From Inquilinus ginsengisoli_B (GTDB taxonomy: Bacteria; Pseudomonadota; Alphaproteobacteria; DSM-16000; Inquilinaceae): DNA of 64,000 nt. The position numbers and the translations under genes are program-made. Below are positions 1 through 6,512 of the stretch, piece by piece; the first letter of the stretch is position 1, and the number at the start of each line of letters is the position of its first letter. The stretch is taken from the NCBI RefSeq assembly GCF_050434925.1, contig NZ_JBNDJK010000001.1, forward strand, positions 2,666,001 through 2,730,000. Direction: 5' to 3'. Below the pieces are notes generated by a model, which was not told the DNA's origin, searched no databases, and saw only the letters and a program-made list of their open reading frames with translations.

Positions 1-865
1 CCAGGCCCAGGATCTCGCCGCGGCCGACCGACAGCGTCACCTCATGGTCGGGATAGGTGGCGGTGCGCACGCCGCGGATCTCGACCGCGTCCGGCTGCGC
101 CGCGACGGCGGGCGGGATGTACAGCGCCCGCAGGTCGCGCCCGACCATCATCCGCACCATGCGGTCGTGATGGATCTCGTCGCGGTCCAGCGCCCCGACC
201 ACGCGGCCGTCGCGCAGGCAGACCACCCGGTCGGCGCAGGCCTCGATCTCGCCCAGGCGGTGGGTGATGAAGATGATGGCGACGCCGGCCGCCTTCAGCT
301 CCCCGATCACCCGCAGCAGCGTCTGGGTCTCGGTCAGGGTCAGGCTCGAGGTCGGCTCGTCCATGATGATGATGCGGGCGTCGAGCGACAGCGCCTTGGC
401 AATCTCCACCATCTGGCGCTGGGCGATCGACAGCTCGATCAGCGGCGTGGCCGGCCCGAAATCGACGCTCAGCCGGTCGAGCAGCCTTTGCGTGTCGGCG
501 TGCAGCCGGGCGGTGTCGATCAGCTTCAGCGGGCCGAAGCGCCGCGGTTCGCGCCCGATGAAGATGTTGCCGGCGACGTCGAGATTGTCGAAGAGGTTCA
601 GCTCCTGGTGCACGAAGGCGATGCCGGCGGCGATCGCCTCGGTCACGGTCAGCGCCGCGTGCGGGGTGCCGCCGACGGTGACGGTGCCCACGGTCGGGGC
701 CTCGACCCCGCCCAGGATCTTCATCAGCGTCGACTTGCCGGCCCCGTTCTCGCCGATCAGCCCGACCACCTCGCCGCGGCGAACGGCCAGGCTGACATCC
801 TTCAGCGCCTGCACGCCGGGATAGGTCTTGGAGATCCCCTCCATGGCGAGGACGGCATCGGTCAT
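1..865 (-). CDS. Sugar ABC transporter ATP-binding protein (N-terminal part; runs off the window)
   Basis: Cytoplasmic ATPase of a ribose/xylose-class (RbsA/XylG-like) importer. The reverse strand reads MTDAVLAMEGISKTYPGV at its start, then a Walker A GENGAGKS, a Q-loop region (FVHQELNLF), a signature region (LSIAQRQMVEIA), Walker B (IIIMDEPTSSL) and the switch His (ITHRLGEI). Family members are about 500 residues with two fused nucleotide-binding domains; here the first domain is complete and the second is cut by the window edge. It follows the sugar-binding protein gene on the same strand, so the two form one operon. The substrate cannot be read from sequence alone. Confidence 0.9.
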   Translation of the reverse strand, partial: MTDAVLAMEGISKTYPGVQALKDVSLAVRRGEVVGLIGENGAGKSTLMKILGGVEAPTVGTVTVGGTPHAALTVTEAIAAGIAFVHQELNLFDNLDVAGNIFIGREPRRFGPLKLIDTARLHADTQRLLDRLSVDFGPATPLIELSIAQRQMVEIAKALSLDARIIIMDEPTSSLTLTETQTLLRVIGELKAAGVAIIFITHRLGEIEACADRVVCLRDGRVVGALDRDEIHHDRMVRMMVGRDLRALYIPPAVAAQPDAVEIRGVRTATYPDHEVTLSVGRGEILGL

Positions 866-897
866 GCTCGGAAGTCCGCCTGCTCTGGTCGCGAAAA

Positions 898-941
898 TCC
901 CCTCCCCCTAACCCCCTCCCGCGAGGGGAGGGGGGACAAGG
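898..941. repeat. GC-rich CCCCTCCC hairpin, half copy of a dispersed element
   Basis: A C-rich run followed by CCCTCCCGCGAGGGGAGGG forms a strong stem-loop in the 114-bp gap between the binding-protein gene and the ATPase gene. The same motif occurs in inverted pairs upstream of urtB and ureE. In this position it could lower ATPase expression relative to the binding protein, but it lacks a U-tract typical of an intrinsic terminator. Confidence 0.6.
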
Positions 942-979
942 AAGGGGATCGTCGGAGCCGATGGCTCATGCTGTCGGTG

Positions 980-1930
980 CTACTTGCCCAGCAGTTCCTT
1001 CATCTGCTTCTGGAAGTCGGCGACGTTGCTCTGGTCGATCAGCCGGGTCGGGATGATCTTCAGCTTGTCGGCCGGGATGAAGGACTTGTCGCCCTCGATG
1101 TACTGGGCCAGCAGCTTCACAGTCTGGTAGCCGAATTCGTAGGGCTGCTGCACCACGGTGCCCTCGATCACGCCTTCCTGCACGCCGCGCAGCGTGACCG
1201 GGTCCTCGTCGAAGCCGACGACCTTGATCTGGCCCAGCTTCCCGGCCGCCTTCATCGCGTCGTAGATGATCGGCGTGTTGTAGGAGTAGAGGCCGACCAG
1301 CATCGCCAGGTCGTCATACTTGGTCAGCGTGTCCTCGACATTGCGCTTGGCCTTGACGAAGTCGATGTCGTCGGTGCGGACGTCGACGATCTCGATCTTG
1401 GTGCCGGCGATCGCCTTCTTGATGCCCTCGACGCGCTCACGGGCGTTGGCGTTGCCCAGCGTGCCGACGAACAGCATGATCTTGCCGCCGTCCGGCAGGG
1501 TCTTCTTGATCAGCTCGCCCGCCTGCACGCCGGCGGCGACGTTGTCGGTGCCGATATACAGCAGCCGGTTGCTCTTCGGCGCGTCGCTGTCGAAGGTGAA
1601 CAGCGGCACCTGGTCGGCGGCGGAGTTCAAGAGGGCGGTCGAGTTGTCCGGATCGACCGGGCTGATGCCGATGCCGACGACGCCGCGGGCCAGCATGTCC
1701 TCGACGATGCGGCGCTGCTCGGCCGCGCTGGATTCGCCGGGAATCTTGAACTCGACGCTGTAGCCCTTGAGCTCGGAGACCGCCTTGTCGGTGCCCTTAT
1801 GGGCGATGGTCCAGAAATCGGACGAGCCGTTGACGACGAAGGCGATGGTCTTGTCGGCGGCGAGCGTCGGGCCGATGGCGAGAACAGACGCGACGGCGGC
1901 CGCGAGGCCCGCCAGAATCAGGCGCTTCAT
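980..1930 (-). CDS. Sugar ABC transporter substrate-binding protein (periplasmic, RbsB-like)
   Basis: A 316-residue periplasmic binding protein of the ribose/galactose type (Peripla_BP_4 fold). It opens with MKRLILAGLAAAVASVLA, a Sec signal peptide ending near TLAADKT, followed by AFVVNGSSDFW and GISPVDPDNS, typical ligand-cleft segments. The ATG chosen is preceded by GGGAGGAACCCA, a good ribosome-binding site; an in-frame upstream start would put 23 charged residues before the signal peptide. It is first in the operon, ahead of the sugar ABC ATPase. Likely ligand is a sugar or polyol; the exact substrate is not determinable here. Confidence 0.88.
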   Translation of the reverse strand: MKRLILAGLAAAVASVLAIGPTLAADKTIAFVVNGSSDFWTIAHKGTDKAVSELKGYSVEFKIPGESSAAEQRRIVEDMLARGVVGIGISPVDPDNSTALLNSAADQVPLFTFDSDAPKSNRLLYIGTDNVAAGVQAGELIKKTLPDGGKIMLFVGTLGNANARERVEGIKKAIAGTKIEIVDVRTDDIDFVKAKRNVEDTLTKYDDLAMLVGLYSYNTPIIYDAMKAAGKLGQIKVVGFDEDPVTLRGVQEGVIEGTVVQQPYEFGYQTVKLLAQYIEGDKSFIPADKLKIIPTRLIDQSNVADFQKQMKELLGK

Positions 1931-2114
1931 TGGGTTCCTCCCGTTTTCCGAACCCGCTCTCCGGCGGGGTCGGTCAACATTGCTATTATAATCAGACAAT
2001 TTGGATCACAACGGCTGGGACCGGTCAAGCCGGTGCATGCGGCGGAGCGCGCCAACCTCTGGTAGCCTCCCGCAGATGTGACGCGAATTTGAGAAAAGAT
2101 ATTCAAGGGAGAGC
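1931..2114. promoter_or_regulatory. Divergent promoter region, sugar ABC operon / GH3 gene
   Basis: This 184-bp gap separates two divergent genes and contains an AT-rich patch unlike its surroundings. TATAAT at 1987-1992 lies in a palindromic ATTATAAT and could act as a -10 box in either direction. I find no convincing -35 box at the usual 16-18 bp spacing, so the exact promoter is unresolved. Confidence 0.35.
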
Positions 2115-3779
2115 ATGACGATGCCGTCTGCCGCCATCAGCCATCGACAACGGGCCTGGACGGGTTTCATGCGGCGGCACGAAGCCCTGGCGGCACAGCA
2201 GCGGGCGCTGCTGGGCGACATCCTGCGCGGCAATGCCGGGACCGGCTTCGGGCGGGAGCACGGCTTCGGCGCGGTGACTTCGGTCGAGGCGTATCGGGCG
2301 GCAGTCCCGATCCGGCAATGGGCCGACATGATTCCCTATGTCGATGCCGTCCTGGCCGGGCAGGACGGCGTGCTGACATCCGAGCCGCCCTTTTTCTTCC
2401 ACCGCACCACCGGCACCACCGGCACGCCGAAGATGATCCCGTTCACCCGGCGCTGCCTGGCTCTGCAGCAGCACACGCTGCGCCGGTGGCTGGATCGCGC
2501 CGTGCTCGACAACGCCCGCCTGCTGCAGGGGCGGACCCTGGCCCTGCTCAACACGGCCATCGAGGGGTGGACCGAGCGGCACTATCCCTATGGCGCGTTG
2601 TCGGGCAGCGCCTATTTCCGCCTGCCTCCGGCGATCCGGCGGACCTTCTGCCATCCCTATGCGGCGTATCACATCGAGGACGGGGCGGCCCGGCGATATG
2701 CCCTGCTCCGCTTCGGCATCGAGCGGCCGTGCAGCTTCGTGTTCAGCGGCAACGCCGCCGCGCTGCTGGGCGTGTTCGAGTTCGCCGACCGCAGTGCCGA
2801 AGCGCTGATCCGCGACCTGCATGACGGCACGATGTGCGGCGACTTCGCGGTGCCGGACGCGATCCGCGCCATCGCCGTCAACGAGTTCCGGCCCGATCCG
2901 CAGCGGGCCCGGGCCCTGGCCGAACGCCGCCGGCGCGGCGGCCGGCTGCGCCCGGCCGACTACTGGCCCGACCTGCAGGCGCTGGGCTGCTGGATCGGCG
3001 GCTCGATGGGCCATTTCGCGCCGGCGCTGCGCGACTGGTGCCGCCCGGGGGTGCCGCTGCGCGATGTCGGCTACATGGCGAGCGAGGGCATCTTCACCAT
3101 CCCGCTCGGCAATGAGAGCCCGGGGGGGATCCTGACCTTGCACACGGCGGTGTTCGAATTCGTGCCGGAGCACGAGTTCGGCCGGCCCGATGCCCGCAGC
3201 CTGCTGGCGCATGAGGTCGAGCCCGGGCAGAACTACCACATCGTCGTCACCAACACCGGCGGGCTGTACCGCTATGCCATGAACGACGTCGTCCGCGTCA
3301 CCGACCGGGTGGCCGGTTCGCCGGTGCTGCACTTCCTGTACAAGGGCGGCCAGGTGCAGAACCTGCAGGGCGAGATGCTGACCGTCGATCACGTGGTCGG
3401 CGCCGTCACCGCCATGACCTCGGAGGCCGGGCTCGCCCTGCGCCACTTCCAGGTCGCGGCCGAGCTGCCGGCCCGCCGCTATGCGCTGCAGATCGAGCCG
3501 GCGGCGCCGGTCCCGGCCGCGATCCTGCCGCAACTGCTGCAGCGCTTCGACCGGGCGCTGGGTGCGGTCAACGAGAACTACGCGACGCTTCGCGGCGACC
3601 GGCAGCTGGCGCCGCCCGTGCTGCGGGTGATGAAGCCGGGCTGGTTCGACCGTCTCACCGAGGACGCTGTCGCCCGCGTGCGCCGCGACAGCCAGGTGAA
3701 GCTGGCGGTGCTGGTGGCGAAGGCCGAGCGCTCCGAGCTGGCCGACACGGTGATCGGCCTGCCTGCAGATCAGCCTTGA
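2115..3779 (+). CDS. GH3 family acyl-acid amido synthetase-like protein
   Basis: A 554-residue member of the GH3 branch of the adenylate-forming (ANL) superfamily. Plant GH3 enzymes adenylate carboxylic acids (auxin, jasmonate) and conjugate them to amino acids. All three nucleotide motifs are visible: TTGTTGTPKMIPF near residue 98, YMASEGIFTIPL in the middle and LYRYAMNDVVRV further on. Length fits the family. ATG follows AGGGAGAGC. It is divergent from the sugar transporter and stands alone. Bacterial homologues are poorly characterised, so the acid and amine substrates are unknown. Confidence 0.85.
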   Translation: MTMPSAAISHRQRAWTGFMRRHEALAAQQRALLGDILRGNAGTGFGREHGFGAVTSVEAYRAAVPIRQWADMIPYVDAVLAGQDGVLTSEPPFFFHRTTGTTGTPKMIPFTRRCLALQQHTLRRWLDRAVLDNARLLQGRTLALLNTAIEGWTERHYPYGALSGSAYFRLPPAIRRTFCHPYAAYHIEDGAARRYALLRFGIERPCSFVFSGNAAALLGVFEFADRSAEALIRDLHDGTMCGDFAVPDAIRAIAVNEFRPDPQRARALAERRRRGGRLRPADYWPDLQALGCWIGGSMGHFAPALRDWCRPGVPLRDVGYMASEGIFTIPLGNESPGGILTLHTAVFEFVPEHEFGRPDARSLLAHEVEPGQNYHIVVTNTGGLYRYAMNDVVRVTDRVAGSPVLHFLYKGGQVQNLQGEMLTVDHVVGAVTAMTSEAGLALRHFQVAAELPARRYALQIEPAAPVPAAILPQLLQRFDRALGAVNENYATLRGDRQLAPPVLRVMKPGWFDRLTEDAVARVRRDSQVKLAVLVAKAERSELADTVIGLPADQP

Positions 3780-3859
3780 GGGCGGCAGAAGCGGCTTGAC
3801 CTTCCCATATTGGAAGGTCGGAGAGTCGTCCGGTCCATGCGAACAGGAGCCGAACCATC

Positions 3860-4066
3860 ATGGGTGTTCCACTGTCCTTCCGGGTCGAGGATATGACCTG
3901 CGGCCATTGCGCCGGCACGATCAAGGGCGCGATCGAAGGCACCATCCCAAGCGCCAAGGTCGAGGCCGACCCGGTGCGCAAGCTGGTCTCCGTCACCGGG
4001 ACCGCCGACCGAGCCCAGGTCGCCGCGCTCATCGCCGAGGCCGGCTACACCCCGGAAGCCGCCTGA
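3860..4066 (+). CDS. Heavy-metal-associated (HMA) domain protein, copper-chaperone-like
   Basis: A 68-residue single-domain protein with the HMA ferredoxin-like fold. The metal-binding motif MTCGHC puts the two ligand cysteines at 14 and 17 near the N-terminus, as in CopZ/Atx1, and the C-terminal AEAGYTPE is the standard last strand. Such proteins bind Cu(I) and deliver it to P-type ATPases or regulators. No copper ATPase or CueR-type regulator is adjacent, so the partner must be elsewhere. Copper is the usual ligand, but zinc or another soft metal is possible. Confidence 0.85.
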   Translation: MGVPLSFRVEDMTCGHCAGTIKGAIEGTIPSAKVEADPVRKLVSVTGTADRAQVAALIAEAGYTPEAA

Positions 4067-4080
4067 CGCGGGCCCCCGGC

Positions 4081-5532
4081 TCAGCCATTGACCGAAAAGC
4101 GCATCGGGTCAGGGGTGAGCTGACACGCATCGACCGGCTGCCGGTCCGGCGCGTCCAGGAACTTGCCCATCAGCGTCTCGGCGCAGGGGTCGCTGCCGAT
4201 CAGGCCGTGGCCCTGGTCCTGGCGCTCGACCAGGAAGCCGTTCGGCAGATGCGCGGCGGTGGCACGGGCCCAGCTCGGCGGCGTCACCGGGTCGAGCCCG
4301 CCGGACAGGATCAGGGCCGGGATGTCGCTGTCGACCGGCTGCGAGCTGAGATCGTCCGCGGCGCCGGCCGGCCAGGCCGGGCAGGTCGACCCCGGCGCGT
4401 CGCGCAGGTCGCCGGCATCCGGCGCCAGGCATTCGGCCAGGTCGTAGGCGCCGTTGGCGATGGTCGGGTCCAAGAGCCCGGTCAGCCACTGCTCCGCCGC
4501 CTCCTCATAAGCCTCGTCGCGGTCGGCATCGATGCCGGCAATCAGCGCCGGCAGGGTGGCGGCGTCGTCGCGGGAATAGAGGTCGTTGAACACCACCTCC
4601 GCCAGCAGGCCGCCGGTGAACATCAGCTCGGCATCGCCCTTGCCGTCCGGCCGTGCCACGGTGACGGTCGGCGGCTCGTCGTCCAGCCGCTCCAGCAGGG
4701 TGCGGTAGCGCCCGGCCAGGTCGGGATAGGCGGCATTACAGGTGCTGTCGGCGGCGCAGGCGGCGAAGACGCGCTGCAGTGAGCGGTCGCCGTCGGGGTC
4801 GGCCTCCTCCGACGCGGTGAACAGGCTTTCGCCGGGCGGGTAGACGCCGTCCAGGATCAGCGCGGCGATGCCGTCGGGGTAACGCCGCACCGTCTCCAGC
4901 GCCAGCCGGGTGCCGTAGGACGACCCGAACAGCACCCATCTGTCGATGCCGAGGGCGAGGCGCAGATCGGCCACGTCGCGGGCGCTGTCGGGCGTGGTGT
5001 AGCGGGTCAGGTCGTGGCCCTCGGCCTCCCAGCGGCTGCGGCAGGCGCGGGCGGCGTCGATCGCGGCCGAGGCGTTGCCGCCGTCACCCTCCGGGCCATT
5101 GCCGCGGATCTGGGCATCGACCATCTCCGGGCAGGTCAGGTTCGGCTCCGACTTGCCCATGCCACGCTGGTCGTACAGCACCAGCTTGCGCTGCTGCAGC
5201 CAGTCGTTGCGGGCGATCAGGTCCCACCAGCGAGAGATGCCGTCGGGGTCAAGCCCGGCCGCCCCGCCCGGGCCGCCCTCGAGATACAGCACCGGCGGTG
5301 CGTCGCCGAGCCTGTCGGGGGTGGACAGGATGGCAACCGCGAGCGTCACCGTGGCGCCGTCGGGCTTGTCCCGGTTCTCCGGCACGGTGACGGTGCCGCA
5401 GGTGGCGGCCCGGCCGTCGGGCACCACGAAGCTGCAGGCCCCGGCGTGGAATTCAGGGGCAGCCAGGGCCGGGGCGCCCCCGGCCAGGATCAGGGCTGCG
5501 ATCAGGATCAGGCGACGGGTCATCATCGGCAT
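4081..5532 (-). CDS. Secreted alpha/beta hydrolase, S33 tripeptidyl/prolyl aminopeptidase-like
   Basis: About 480 residues with an N-terminal signal peptide (MTRRLILIAALILAGGAPALA), so it is probably periplasmic. The oxyanion region is YLEGGPGGAAG, followed by LYDQRGMGKS, the nucleophile elbow GSSYGTR and a C-terminal acid/His segment (LSGGLDPVTPPSWA ... DQGHGLIG). This is the arrangement of the SCO7095/TAP family in peptidase S33. Several starts are possible: GTG 5562, ATG 5532, ATG 5526 and ATG 5523; none has a strong ribosome-binding site. It converges on the HMA gene. Activity on peptides is inferred from the family. Confidence 0.82.
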   Translation of the reverse strand: MPMMTRRLILIAALILAGGAPALAAPEFHAGACSFVVPDGRAATCGTVTVPENRDKPDGATVTLAVAILSTPDRLGDAPPVLYLEGGPGGAAGLDPDGISRWWDLIARNDWLQQRKLVLYDQRGMGKSEPNLTCPEMVDAQIRGNGPEGDGGNASAAIDAARACRSRWEAEGHDLTRYTTPDSARDVADLRLALGIDRWVLFGSSYGTRLALETVRRYPDGIAALILDGVYPPGESLFTASEEADPDGDRSLQRVFAACAADSTCNAAYPDLAGRYRTLLERLDDEPPTVTVARPDGKGDAELMFTGGLLAEVVFNDLYSRDDAATLPALIAGIDADRDEAYEEAAEQWLTGLLDPTIANGAYDLAECLAPDAGDLRDAPGSTCPAWPAGAADDLSSQPVDSDIPALILSGGLDPVTPPSWARATAAHLPNGFLVERQDQGHGLIGSDPCAETLMGKFLDAPDRQPVDACQLTPDPMRFSVNG

Positions 5533-5597
5533 TCGCGGGGCAATAGCCGACAAATTAGGCACGCCGGCGAGGCGACGCCATGCGGCAAGAGCGTCTG

Positions 5598-6512
5598 CTA
5601 CTCCGCGGCCAGCCGCGGCGCGAGGCTTTGACTCTCCTCGGCGACCAGCTGCACCACCTGCAGGCCTCGACCCAACTCCTCGCGCAGGGCGGCGGCCTCG
5701 GCCGCGCTCCGCACCGGGGGCCGGCGCGGCGTGTCGCGGCGGGCATGGTCGAGCACGGCCGGGTCGACGCCATCCTCTACCAGCAGCAGATCGGCCCGGC
5801 GCAGCGCCGCCGCCTGCCGCAGGGTCAGGTCCTGCTCGCCGCCCGGGCCGAGGACGATCCGGGTCAGCGCGCCGACGGTGGGGCGCTCCGTCGCCACCTG
5901 GTCCAGCAGGTCGAGCGCCGTTGCCCGATCGGCCGCGCCGTCACGGTACAGCCGGCGCCAGAAGGCCAGGCGGCGGGCCGGGTCGGCGATGCGGCGGCGG
6001 ATCTCCTCGCGCAGCGTGCCGGACAGGGCGGCGAGGCGGCCGAGGCCGGGCGGGATCAGTGCCTCCAGCTCCTGCCGGATCAGCCCGGCGACGGCGGGCG
6101 CGGCACCGCCGGTCGAGATCGCGACCACGATAGGGGAGCGGTCCAGGATCGCCGGCAGGATGAAGTCGCACAGCGCCGGCCGGTCGACGACGTTCAGCGG
6201 CACGCCGGCAGCCCGCGCCAGGGCGGCGCTTCGGTTGTTCGTGTCGAGGTCGCCCGAGGCGTCGATGACCAGGCAAGCCCCGGCCAGGTGGTGGGCGGCC
6301 AGCGGGCCGGGGAGGATCTCGGCGGCTTCCGCCGTCTCGGCAAAGGCGGGATCGGCCCCGACCAGCCGGATCGCGGCCCCGGCGCGGCGCAGCAGCTCGA
6401 ATTTCGGCGGCGTCGCATCGCCGCCGCCGACCAGGACGCAGACCCGGCCGCGCACGGTCAGGAAGACGGGCAGGTGGGGCAGGGCGTCAGCCTGCGGCAG
6501 GGAGGGCGGCAT
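5598..6512 (-). CDS. cysG: Siroheme synthase-type precorrin-2 dehydrogenase/ferrochelatase with a truncated methyltransferase tail
   Basis: Makes the siroheme cofactor of NirB. Residues 10 to about 210 match the CysG N-terminal (Met8) module: a Rossmann VGGGDA loop, LVIDASGD carrying the catalytic Asp, LNVVDRPALCDFILPAI and VAISTGGAAPAVA. The C-terminal ~80 residues begin with LGPGGEQDLTLRQ, the start of a SAM uroporphyrinogen-III methyltransferase domain, but stop after about 75 residues where full CysG continues for some 240. Methylation must therefore come from a separate enzyme. The start overlaps the end of nasA by 26 bp, which ties it to the nitrate operon. Confidence 0.83.
   Translation of the reverse strand: MPPSLPQADALPHLPVFLTVRGRVCVLVGGGDATPPKFELLRRAGAAIRLVGADPAFAETAEAAEILPGPLAAHHLAGACLVIDASGDLDTNNRSAALARAAGVPLNVVDRPALCDFILPAILDRSPIVVAISTGGAAPAVAGLIRQELEALIPPGLGRLAALSGTLREEIRRRIADPARRLAFWRRLYRDGAADRATALDLLDQVATERPTVGALTRIVLGPGGEQDLTLRQAAALRRADLLLVEDGVDPAVLDHARRDTPRRPPVRSAAEAAALREELGRGLQVVQLVAEESQSLAPRLAAE

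Noticed and set aside
44..2065. A 673-codon plus-strand frame across the sugar ABC genes
   Set aside because: Antisense to the ATPase and binding protein, and runs straight through the repeat between them.
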